Below, one piece after another: positions 20,683 to 31,075 of a stretch of DNA of 64,000 nucleotides. The position numbers were made by a program, and so were the translations under genes. Source of the stretch: Bradysia coprophila (taxonomy: Eukaryota; Arthropoda; Insecta; Diptera; Sciaridae); the NCBI RefSeq assembly GCF_014529535.1, contig NW_023503555.1, positions 7,316,001 through 7,380,000 on the forward strand, in the 5' to 3' direction. Each line of letters starts with the position of its first letter. Within the stretch, counting starts at the first letter, position 1. The notes beneath the pieces are model-generated. The model searched no databases and had not been told where the DNA came from. It saw only the letters and a list, made by a program, of their open reading frames with translations.

Positions 20683-23314
20683 ATGACTTGGAATTGGATC
20701 GAATTTTCCGTTTGGTTTCCACTTTTAATAACTTCCCTCTCGTCAACGGAAATAAATTCAACATTGCTAGATTACCAGCTTCAAAACACAGCTAGCCGGT
20801 CAGGTATAATGAAATAAAAAAGATTTTTCGATTTCGTGTTCCAATTAAAAGTTTTATCGGAGTTTTGATCGCATTCACATTTCGTGTTTCGATTCTATAT
20901 CGTATGGTCGATCCACGGTCGCAATACTAATTATGTCGGCCATGGTTAATGTGCCTGCAGTGTGTGCTTTTGACTGTGTTATCCGTTAATGACTATATGA
21001 TGGTGTACATAACCTGTTATCAAAAGAAGTAGTAGATTCAATAGGTTCGAAATATTCGGAAGGCTTTGTGTACAGGCCAAGCTTTCCTTTTCATCCACGG
21101 ACAGATGACATAATTTAATGTAAAGTACTCCACAATTATACTTGAGTGCCTGTCGATATCTTGCCGTCTTTGAAAGAGAAACTCGGCAGTGAAACTGACG
21201 GTTTCTTTTCTCTGCTTAAAATTCTAGGTGTTAAAATTGGTCAGTCTGAGGTTCCAGATGCCCGACCAAGCTTAGAAAATCGATTGTTCGTTAGCAATGC
21301 CGTAGAAGCAGTAATATTGGACGTTGGATCACGGATTAAGGATGATACGATTCGTACAATTTTCGCCAATTGCCTTCCCAGCACTCTAGGTAAAAGATAG
21401 TTATTTGTTCACCGATGGGAGAAAAATGGTAAATTCCAACAAGAGCGAAGTTTTGCGACCAGAGCGAAGCGAGAGCTTCGATTCGTTGGAGTTGAAATTT
21501 TCTATTTTTCTCCAAGGTGGACACAAGGTTTTTATAAGTGTACGGTGTGAATAACCATTTATCCCTACGGGAGAGAAAGTAGAAATTTTCTCACCTGAAT
21601 TGCCATCTGACAAAGTGCCATTTTGTTAGGGAATTCTGAATGGACAAAATAGAGATGTTCACACCGCACACACGAAAAAATAATTTTTAGAAATTGTTAT
21701 ATCGTCCACCGTTAGAAAGTCAATTTTCCTTCGCTCATTAATCGATCACAGACAATTCATTTACCATGCACGAATATAATTACCATTGACTCGATGTACG
21801 TTACACTGATTAATGTTTCTTTCTACCGGTGCAGATACCACCGTATTATTTCATGAAAGATTGACTAATGGCAACATCTCAATCCCATACACTTACATCA
21901 TTACTGGAGGTAAATTTTCCCACTAAATCCAGACGATCGTCTCACTTTTCGAATACTTCTAAATCAAGATATTCTTGCCATGTGGCTGCGAGACTCAACC
22001 TACCAAGTGAATCCGTACGTTCCGATGGCAAAAGAGGATGATCAGCTGCGACAGTTAATTCTTGGTGTCATAAACACCCAAGCCGAAATGATCCAACTGT
22101 ACCAGTGGGGAAATGCATATTTTCCCTTGAAACATTGGAATGCCAGCATCGAACTGAACCAATCGGATTGGTCAAAACAGGACGAAGTTACGCCAAAATA
22201 TGAAATAGACGAAGTGTTCGAAGCCAAATACGAACTGGATAGTCTAGCCTCATTTTTGTACCTTTCGAAATACTTCTATGAGTCCACAGGGAATTCAGAT
22301 TTCGTGGACAATCCGAATTGGGTGAATGCCACAGAACTTATTCTGAAATCATTGAGAGATCAACAGGGCGGAACAATTGAAGTTCTTTCCAATCCGCCGT
22401 TTAAATTTACACGACTTACAAGAACTCAAACTGAGACAACCAGTCTGTATGGTATTGGAAATCCCGTTAAGCGATGCGGCCTTATTAGATCGTTCTTCCG
22501 ACCGTCCGATGATTCGACCATTTTACAATACTTAATTCCTTCCAATGCGCTGGTTGTTGTTGGATTGAATGGAGTGGCCGATATGCTCGAAACGGTAGGT
22601 AGGTTTCCCGAATTATCTCTAAAATTACGAACGCTAGCAGTAGAAGTACGAACAGCCATAGAAAAATACGGAATCGTTCAGCATCCGGAGTTTGGTCAAG
22701 TGTATGCTTATGAGGTTGACTGTTACGGTTCTCACATATTCATGGACGACGCAAATTTCCCGTCGCTACTGTCGTTACCGAAATTTGGCTTTACAACCAA
22801 GGATGATGAGATCTACTTGAATACGCGGAAGTATATTCTGTCTCCAGAATGGAATCCATATTTCTTCGACGGAGCGTACAGCGGAGTTGGATCCCCTCAC
22901 ACCGGGCTTCTCAATGTTTGGCATATGGCACAGGCTATGCAGGGAATGACCAGTAACGACGAGATGGAAATTTACAACATTTTGTGGCTGCTGAGGAATA
23001 GCACAAGCGGAACTGGATTCATGTTCGTCTTCACATTTAGATTTAGCATTGAACCAATTGAGTAAAAAATTATATAAAAAAATTGCAGGCATGAAGGATA
23101 CAACGTTAACGATCCGAGCGTCTACTCGAGACGATGGTTTGCATGGGCCAATACGGTATTTGGTGACTTTATACTGCATCTGGATCAAGAACATCCTCAT
23201 CTGCTTCAGGGTTCTCCATTGGAAACAGGCAGTAACGGAAGTATTGGCGTTGGTTTTCAAATCAACAAGTTAGTAATGTGTCTGATATGTTCCGTAATGC
23301 TAATTTTTAAATAA
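20683..23314 (+). CDS. Secreted GH125 exo-alpha-1,6-mannosidase-like enzyme
   Basis: Proposed exons 20683..20803, 21228..21389, 21835..21909, 21969..23022 and 23089..23314; 545 residues. Family signatures are strong: RPSLENRLF, FANCLPSTLDTTV, YIITGDILAMWLRDST (near 117-130), GLIRSFFRPSDDST (near 290), AYEVDCYG and FMDDANFPSLLSLP (near 366-390), and GTGFMHE-GYNVNDPS spliced across the last intron, then RRWFAWANTVFGDFIL. In characterised bacterial members the acid and base are an Asp (in YEVD) and a Glu (in the HE pair), both kept here. Known members remove terminal alpha-1,6-mannose. Exon 1 (signal peptide MTWNWIEFSVWFPLLITSLS) is an inference from frame phase. The C-terminus is hydrophobic (LVMCLICSVMLIF), perhaps a membrane or GPI signal. 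The last exon uses an unusual GTTCGT donor, also used in PCNA. Confidence 0.85.
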
Positions 23315-24094
23315 ATTGCCCATATCAAGTGATATAACACCATGAGACCGGCTATTCATCTGTTAGATCGACAACGGCGACAAGACAAAACGATGAGATC
23401 TGGCTAATGCTCTCTTATAGTAAATAGCGGAAATTATAATACAAGTTTTGACGTGATAGATTTTGTGTCAGACTGTAGTGGAGAATCGAATGAAGTAATA
23501 GATTCAATGATTTCGTTACGATACGATTATCGTTTCTAAAACTATATAAACTTTCAACCACTTTAACTTTAAGCTGTCGGATATCTTTCTACAACAACAA
23601 AACACTTCGAATAAACGAATCAAGGTAACAAACATTGTAGTTCGTAGATTTGTTTGCAGATACCCCTAACCACATTTTCATACCAAAAATGTGGACTAGA
23701 GTCTAGATTTGTCTTAACCTGCTCTTTTAACAGAAACAACCAATACTTCACTTTCACATCTAAACTGTAACTGTTGTTCCTCTCCGTTTATCTGATTTCA
23801 ATCAGGAGCAAGGGGCAATCGAAAAGGTCGTCAGGTTTTTTTAAGGAATTTTAGGCACATTTGCCGTGTTTTTTCAATACCACTAACATGGTGCATCCGT
23901 TTTTGTTAGATCTTTCCCTACAAAGAGCCGGACGTCCTTTTTGAATATCCTTTCATAGAAACCAAAAGAACAGCTTAGATGCGAAAGGATTTTTTACGTG
24001 TGCAAAACATTACTGTTGATTGATCAAAACGATTTAAGCGATACCTGAGGGTGGAAATTGCCCGAATCAAATCGACTTTTATATCTTCCCGAAC
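23315..24094. other. Intergenic spacer
   Basis: About 780 bp of AT-rich DNA after the GH125 gene. I see no gene, repeat array or clear transposon end. Confidence 0.3.
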
Positions 24095-25170
24095 TAGAGG
24101 TGAGCGCCGGCGCCAGTCGCGCCGATCGCCGCCGAAAATTTCAGTAAAAAGTCAGCCGCCGCCGGTCGAAATTTTAAATTATTCAGCCGATTGCGCCGCC
24201 GCCAGTAAAAATAAAACACTGCGCCGCCGCTGCGCCGTAGGTTTATTTTTTCCTCATTTTTCGGCGCAAAGTAGAGGTAATTGGGAATGAATTTGTTTCA
24301 CTAAGTACGAGAAAAAATAAATTTTTATCAAAAAAACACAATAGAATTGAGTGAGGAAAACCAACATATTGCATGTGTCCAAAATGAGAACGCATGGTAG
24401 ACAACTACTTATCTGTTTAAGTGATGGTATCTTGTGAAAAATGGACTCGTGTGTAAAGTCAACCTTTTCGCTGCGCTCGTATACGCTGATGTTGATAAAA
24501 AGAGAAAATAATATTTTGGAAATTCTATATCACCAATCAATAACGTCAGCAAGCGAAGCATATAGCTTTTGGCTCACATTTTACTGTCAGATTTTTCAAC
24601 TTTCTTCTTTATTGACCATCGAAAAATCTGGCAAAATAAGTTTGAGTTTCGGCTGGTATGCAGCTGATTGGAAAATCGAGACTTTTTCGGATACTTTATG
24701 TACGTTTTGGATTTTGAGAACTTGAAATTAGTGGAACATTGGTAGTCTTTTTACATAAAGTTTAATAGAAAAACTATTTTTTCGTTTGAATGTCCAATTT
24801 TTCTGGTAACAGCTATTTGCAATTTGAGTAACAACAAGATGAATTAAAAAATAGTTTCTGAGGTATTAGTTTCACTGAGAATGTCTTGGACGGCTTTTTG
24901 TCAAAACAAGAAATTGAATATTTAGCAAAGGTCTTCAAATGAAATATTATAAATCTAGAGTGAAGCGAAAAAACTTTTCCGAAAAGTAATAACAATTCGT
25001 CATATAGTGCCGATTTTTGCGCCGAAATACGCCGCCGCCGCCGGTTAAAAATTGTATTACGCCGAAGCGAGCCGTCGAAAAAAAAAATTCAGTCGATTTA
25101 CGCCGCCGCCGATACTCTGAAAAATGTTTACAGCCGCCGCCGAACAAAAGTTGACCGACGCACATCTCTA
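24095..25170. mobile_element. hAT-like element with GCC-rich subterminal blocks
   Basis: Ends TAGAGGTGAGCG and CGCACATCTCTA are imperfect inverted repeats, and TCCCGAAC is duplicated at 24087..24094 and 25171..25178, an 8-bp hAT signature. The outer 150-200 bp at each end is rich in GCCGCC words in mirror arrangement, in sharp contrast to the AT-rich interior and host. The interior has no transposase that I recognise. Confidence 0.82.
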
Positions 25171-25414
25171 TCCCGAACCGATTTTTCGCTAGTTTATAAG
25201 CACCAGTAAACAACGACGACAATAATAATACTATTGAATGGCACAAGAGAGCATAGAGGGTATGTTCTGTTAAGAGGGCCCTTGCAAGAGAGTAGTGGTA
25301 ACAGTAAAACTTTTCGCGAGGTCAATTTTCACATTTTCTTCTAATCAGCGCGTATCATGATATCAGATATAATCATAATCAATGTATACATTCGATTTGG
25401 GAATAAATGGCAAA

Positions 25415-25745
25415 CTCTACCTGTTGGCCTTTATGTGCATAACTGATCGTTCACTTCATCACCAACGACTTTTGATGCTTCATCTGATGATTCATTATGT
25501 CCTCTTTCATGGCTGGTTTCCGATACTTCAACTGATTGCGACTTCCTGCGTTGCTCGAGTCCAATGCTTCAATGGACACCTACTTCATGGTCGATTCTCG
25601 GTTTCTTAAACCCGATCAACCGGTCTGCGATTAGCCGGAACCCGTTTACGACGACCATTCGATTCAATTCCTGGGTACCATTCGGATCGCTTCCATCGGA
25701 TGCAGTTGAAGATATAACATTGGCGATGAGACTGCAAACTATGTA
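25415..25745 (-). pseudogene. Decayed copy of exon 2 of the gene at 27564..28118
   Basis: It lines up with 27570..27930 nearly end to end (for example GGCCTTTATGTGCATAACTG and GATTCATTATGTCCTC), in the same orientation, but with several small insertions and deletions that destroy the frame. No matching exon 1 was found upstream. It is a tandem-duplicate pseudogene. Confidence 0.65.
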
Positions 25746-26914
25746 ACCCAGAGCCTATTTTAAGGAATTTAATTTCCAAAAATTTCCAAAATTTCAAAAA
25801 TTTCACAAAAATTCTTAAAATTTCCAAATTTTGTTTTCTGTTAGATCTAATTCCGAAGTAATCAGTTAAGTTCAAAGACATGAAAAACAACTAAAAAGGC
25901 AGTAAAAACAACATTTATGATCTGTTGTGTTTTTAGATGAAATGACGAAAAGTGCTGGAAAAATTTGAGAATTTTTGGAAATTTAATTTCCTTAAAATAG
26001 GCCCTGATGTAACCCCACATTCGGCTTGGCACAAAACTGCCAAATCGTCGCAAAATAAACATTTTGGACATTGGTCAACGCACTATAAAAAGGCACCAGA
26101 CTTTTTTAGTGGCCAAAAAGCCTCATATTTTGGGCCCGTAGTGGTATTATATTGTTTGTGCCCAATGACATAATAGTGTCATTGTTTGTGCCTGTTTGTT
26201 CAAAGCGCGTTGGGAAAAACCTTTACGATCTTTATCTACCGAATGGAAGATTATTTCGAACTAAAGCATGGCTGCTCCTGGAGCAGTGCTCCTAACTTAG
26301 TATTAACGTAGAAAATATTCGGATGCTGATGCTGATGAGATCACATACAGTGCGGTGGCTCTTATCACTAAAACCTCCAAATTTCTTGTTAATTCAGTGT
26401 TAATGCTAGGAGCAGTGCTATGACTGAAGACTCCATTATTATGTAACAGATTCGACAACTGCTGCTATAAAAGAGCTTAGTAGCACTGCTCCTAGAATTA
26501 ACATAGAAAGTATATTTGGCGGATGGTATCAGAACAGGCTTTGCATTTGTGAGTTAAAACATACAAAACATGCATTTTAACGACTGGCCTTTATGGAAGT
26601 GAAATGTTAAATAGAATTGAAGACGTTGGTAGTTAAGGCATATCCGACAGGTGCAATTTTTGAATTTTTAACTTGTCAAGCACACCCAACTCGCTAACAA
26701 AAATTTCTTAATTCCACACTTCCCTTTGCTCCAATACCTTCATTTTGACACAGAAATTAACGAAAAAATGTTTTTATTTAATCCATGAATATTTGAATGA
26801 TCGCGACGCCTAAATACAATTTTGCTTCTTTGTTTCTTTGCTTTTAAATTAAATCTTAAATCACCTTCATTGCCGTCCGCCACACACATTTGCCAATTCG
26901 GTCGAAAAATGCAA
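25746..26914. other. AT-rich spacer with small inverted repeats
   Basis: The TTTTAAGGAATTTAATTTCC block near 25760 is repeated inverted near 25980..26000, suggesting a MITE of about 250 bp around 25750..26005. CACTGCTCCTA-like words recur near 26280, 26405 and 26490. No gene. Confidence 0.35.
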
Positions 26915-27330
26915 TCACAAATGTACAAAAATTGGCTCGACCATTGTTCGGATCATCTTTTCGAGCCGGACGGGGTCTTCCCGGAGACGAGGTTCATCGC
27001 TGGTGACAATGTGCAACAGAGTGACCACCTTAAGGCAACAATATTGTTTCAAGGTCAGAAAAATGGCCCAGAAAATGTTATCAATATCAAAGTCACCTTT
27101 CTGTCTTGGAAGCAATTTTCGATGAATTGAAAAATGACGTCCGGCCGATCAAGGTTGTCGGAGTTGATGACCACATGGAGATCGTCCTTAGTTTCATCCA
27201 AGTTGACATCGATTGCGACATAAAACATGAACGTCCCCATGCGACTGTATTTCTTGATGGTATAAAACTTGGTGGTTCGTTCGTACACTCGGGCCAGCCA
27301 GTGATTCAGGTACTCAAGAGTGCCATATCT
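26915..27330 (-). other. Unidentified coding-like segment
   Basis: Base composition rises and two overlapping minus-strand frames look protein-like: one reading GTLEYLNHWLARVYERT then IDVNLDETKDDLHVVINSDN, the other ending in EKMIRTMVEPIFVHL. They overlap around 27055..27115, so the piece may be a frame-shifted remnant or two exons. A plus-strand frame also stays open from 27106 to 27441. I do not recognise a family; it could be a fragment of a transposon. Confidence 0.25.
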
Positions 27331-27563
27331 ACGGGGAGGAATGAGATTTGCGAATCGGACAAGTTCGAAAAAAAAATGTCTGAGGGACTGACTTCTGAAA
27401 GTGAGGCAATCGTGAGATTTGGTTTGATAATAATGGAATGAGAGGATGTGCTGTTCCTTTCGGAAAGAGTCTTAACGAGATGAGGAATGGATTTGGGAAA
27501 AATTTCACATCGACAGTTTGTTGGTTTGCAAGGCTAGGCGATCAAGACTGTACAAGTTTTTAC

Positions 27564-28118
27564 TTACTTGCCCATGTTGGCCTTAATGTGCATAACTGAC
27601 CGATGCCCATTCACTCCATCATCAACGACTTTTGGTGCTTTTTCTGACGATTCATTATGTCCTCCTTCATGGCTGGTTTCAGATGCTTCAACTGATGAAT
27701 CATTGCGACTTCCTGCGTTGCTCGAGTCGGATGCTTCAATGGCATCTACTTCATTGTCTATTCTCGGTTTCTTAATCGGACTATCATTATCATCTGGATC
27801 ACCCGATCTGCGCTTAACCGCAACCCGACGACCATTCGATTCACTTCCAGCCCGCTGCCCCTGGGTACCATTCGCTTCACTTCCATCGGAAGCAGTTGAA
27901 GGTATAACATCGGCGATGAGGCTGCGAATGTTGTTCAATAAAATTGTTGGACGCTAAGGAATCGGATGATTTGAAAATGCTACTCACTTCATCTTATTAT
28001 CCACCGCAGCTTCCATATTTCGCAAAGTATGCAACATTTGGTCGATAAAAACGCTCGTTTCTTCGTTGAATCGACGGACTTCTTGTACGAATCCGTTGAG
28101 GTTGCTTTGGAAGGCCAT
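27564..28118 (-). CDS. Small acidic nuclear-type protein, unknown family
   Basis: Exon 1 28118..27988 and exon 2 27921..27564 (66-bp intron GTGAGT...CGCAG, phase 2) give about 162 residues. The first 43 residues are amphipathic and likely helical (FVQEVRRFNEETSVFIDQML). The rest is Ser/Asp/Glu-rich and disordered, with a bipartite nuclear localisation signal KRRSGDPDDNDSPIKKPR. The stop follows KANMGK at a GTAAGT, so a further exon downstream cannot be excluded. It resembles in style the acidic NLS-bearing tail of the Megator genes but no homology was established. A decayed duplicate lies at 25415..25745. Function unknown. Confidence 0.55.
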
Positions 28119-28450
28119 AGTTGCGAAAGGGAATTTTTTCTTTTAAGTGCCAAATGAACAGTTTGTCTGAAAACGAATGAACTAATTTGACACAGGAAAC
28201 AACAGACTCAAAAGATAGGTTAGAATCGAAATGGATTCACATGTTTACACTTTCTGATCAAATTGATCTACTAACCGAATTTTGTCCAATTTCAATAGAA
28301 TGGATAAGAGATCGATTGATCACACAAAATTAACGATTTCGTTCCGGATAAATCAAAGGCTCAACATTCAACAATTACAAAAACGCAAACAATAGCATAA
28401 CGTCACACGACAGATCAAAAGAAACTGCATATTACATTGTGGTGGGGTAA

Positions 28451-28523
28451 CGACCATAGAGTTATATTCGAGAATTGGCATGGTGGCGCCACCATGTCAC
28501 CTCTCGAACAAAGCTCTATGGGT
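28451..28523. repeat. Short hairpin around GGTGGCGCCACC
   Basis: CCATAGAGTTATATTCGAGA is mirrored by TCTCGAACAAAGCTCTATGG around the palindrome GGTGGCGCCACC. Probably a tiny MITE. Confidence 0.5.
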
Positions 28524-28792
28524 ACAACAAAACCATTGAGTTATTATGCGGTACTTATTGTGAGATGATGTCGAATATTCTCACATTATCTGTTTGGCAA
28601 AGATAGGCACAACTGTGGGTAATGTGCTCTTATATTGTCAAATGTGCGAAACGTCGAATGTCGGATGTACGTTAGATTAGAGCTAATGACAATGTGGAGA
28701 CTTTGTTTCAATAGATAGAAAACATCAAGGTCATTTAGAAAGTAAGAGATTTCGATAATTCATTCCGTATGAATGTAGTCTGTGAAAGAGTA

Positions 28793-29062
28793 AAGGCCAA
28801 CACACACTAGCATCTAGTGTCAGTTGTGAATATGATATTTCTATTGTTGAAACCGGTTTTAACGGCTGCTAGGAATCTCGCGCCACGTCATTCACAATAA
28901 TAGACAAAATGACACATTTCATATAAGGAAAATGTCACTTTGTGTGTTATTGTGAATAACGTGGCGCGAAATTCCTCAACACCGTTTTAACCGATTTGAG
29001 CTGATTTAAACAATAGAAATATCGTATTACCGATGACATTAGATGCTAATGTGTGTTGGCCT
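28793..29062. mobile_element. Hairpin MITE with a second MITE inside
   Basis: Outer arms AAGGCCAACACACACTAGCA and complement reach inward for about 70 bp. The centre (28866..28984) is a copy of the TTGAGGAATTTCGCGC family. Confidence 0.65.
28866..28984. mobile_element. Palindromic MITE, TTGAGGAATTTCGCGC family, copy 2
   Basis: About 119 bp, nearly the same as 57423..57541 and related to 4208..4311. It sits in the middle of another hairpin element. Confidence 0.65.
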
Positions 29063-29162
29063 TAATACATTTGATGATTCGGGGAATACATTCATTCCGT
29101 ATGCTCTGTAACTAGAATTTATGCATAGGATAAGGCTATGTCAATTCAGCTGTGGCTTGGTG

Positions 29163-29501
29163 CAATGAAAGTATAAACCAATTAAAGTGTAAAACAGGTA
29201 TGGTCTATTGTCCGCTCGGAGGACATAAAAATTTGATTTTCGTACTTAAACGCACTCATTTTTATATTATTTTGACATAAAATGTGAGTGCGTTTAAGAC
29301 GAATTCTCCGATCGACCATACCTGTTCTAGACTTTCATTGGTATAAACCGGGTATGGTCTGTTCATACAAACCGGAGGACATAGTGATTTCATATAAACA
29401 AACTCATCTCTCATGGGAGGTATTATAATATGAAGTTGTTATGTCCTCTGTTACATATACAAAGTTTGACATTCGACCATACCTTGTGTTGACGTTCATT
29501 G
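29163..29501. mobile_element. Hairpin MITE, CAATGAAAG family, outer copy
   Basis: CAATGAAAG at 29163 and its partner ending 29501 are flanked by the exact 8-bp duplication GCTTGGTG (29155..29162, 29502..29509). A second member of the same family is inserted 8+8 bp from its left end. Confidence 0.8.
29179..29340. mobile_element. Hairpin MITE, CAATGAAAG family, nested copy
   Basis: Starts CAATTAAAGTG, ends ACTTTCATTG, flanked by GTATAAAC (29171..29178, 29341..29348), which is sequence of the outer element. It is therefore the younger insertion. Confidence 0.8.
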
Positions 29502-29509
29502 GCTTGGTG

Positions 29510-30649
29510 GCGCTGATGCTAATCGGTATACCCTAAATTTACATGAACATCCAGACTTTCACTAATATTTCACTAATTTTACTAATGCCCTGCAGACATG
29601 TGTAAAAATGACTCTCAAGAGTCTCAAGTGTAATGCTTTATTGAGGGTTGATAAAAATGATGAAACTTTTACAGTTTCCTTTAACTTCTTTCTACTGGTT
29701 AACACAGCTCGATACAACTAGGTCCCACCTTTTGGGCGGGTCAGGTCCCTTGACTGACACTTTTATAAATGTATTTTTGACGTATTCATGAAAACTTGTC
29801 ACATTTAATACATAATATATTTACTATATTAATGACAGTAAAATTTGTCAATTTTTTTTTCTTGGAAACCCTCGAGGGTAAGGTGGAAATATTTTTGACC
29901 ACTTTTTGTGCTCTCAATTTTCAAGATTTTCAATCAACCTCAAATCATAAATAAAATATGACTCGTGTAGATTCCCACTCGTATGAGCTGTCTATTATTC
30001 TGTTTGATTGCCTTTTTGTTACATCAGAGTAGATGCGAAGCTTGTTTTGTGAATGTGGAACGAGCACTTTTTCACAAAATAAAAAAGTGCGATAGATGTT
30101 CTTCTCTTACACTTTTGCGTAAAAAAAGGAAGTTCCCCGGTACTTAATATACCTTCACATGGTGACATGGTAATAAATGAACTTAATTAGTTTTTGGTTC
30201 ATCGTTAAAAATAACTCAGTTTACCAATATTTTCGGTAAGTTGGTACTACTCTATAATGGTAAAGGGTTAAAAATATTTGTAAAAGGAGAAATTTATTGG
30301 TAGACCGAGGAAAAATAACCCCTCGATTTCCCATTCACAAAATCTTCAATCGTGAATAAAATGTCACGACTCGTGTGAATTACGGCCCTCGCTTCGCTCT
30401 GGCCGCAAACTTCACACTCGTAAAATTTTTACAATATTCTCTTTGATTCATTTAATTCCATGTATTTAAAAAAAAATCTTCAAAAATTAGTTGAGATAAT
30501 TCATCTTATATTGCCTGCAAAAATTTAACTTTTATATTAAAATTTCTTACACTTTTTAATCAAAGTGTGCTAATTTAATAACAGGCATTTTGATGGCGTA
30601 AGATGTGGTTGTAAAGGGAGTAAAAAACTGCCTACTTGATAAATGACAA
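29510..30649. other. Intergenic DNA with a shared 45-bp word
   Basis: ACTAGGTCCCACCTTTTGGG and the following 25 bases (29719..29762) recur with few changes at 57671..57714. The rest is AT-rich with no gene that I can support. Confidence 0.35.
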
Positions 30650-31075
30650 ACAACTTGATAGTCAACTATCAAATTTGATAGTCAACTATCAAATTTGATA
30701 GTCAACTATCAAATTTGATAGTCAACTATCAAATTTGATAGTCAACTATCAAATTTGATAGTCAACTATCAAATTTGATAGTCAACTATCAAATTTGATA
30801 TTCAACTATCAAATTTGATAGTCAACTATCAAATTTGATGGTCAACTATCAAATTTGATACAACTATCAAATTTAATAGTCAACTATCAAGTTGTTAGTC
30901 AACTATCAAATTTGTTAGTCAACTATCAAATTTGATAGTCAACTATCAAATTTGATAGTCAGCTATCAAGTTGTTAATCATTTATCAAATTTTATAGTCA
31001 AATATCAAATTTGATAGTCAACTATCAAGTTGATAGTCAACTATCAAATTTGATAGTCAACTATCAAGTTGTTAG
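30650..31075. repeat. 20-bp satellite of small hairpins
   Basis: About twenty head-to-tail copies of AAATTTGATAGTCAACTATC. Each unit contains GATAGT-CA-ACTATC, a 6-bp stem with a 2-base loop. The first half is nearly perfect and the second half has variants in which AAATTT is replaced by AAGTTG, indicating decay from one side. Units have no unique spacers, so it is not a CRISPR array. Confidence 0.92.

Noticed and set aside
30650-31075. CRISPR-like repeat array
   Set aside because: Units are contiguous 20-bp copies without unique spacers, in an animal genome with no cas genes; it is a satellite.
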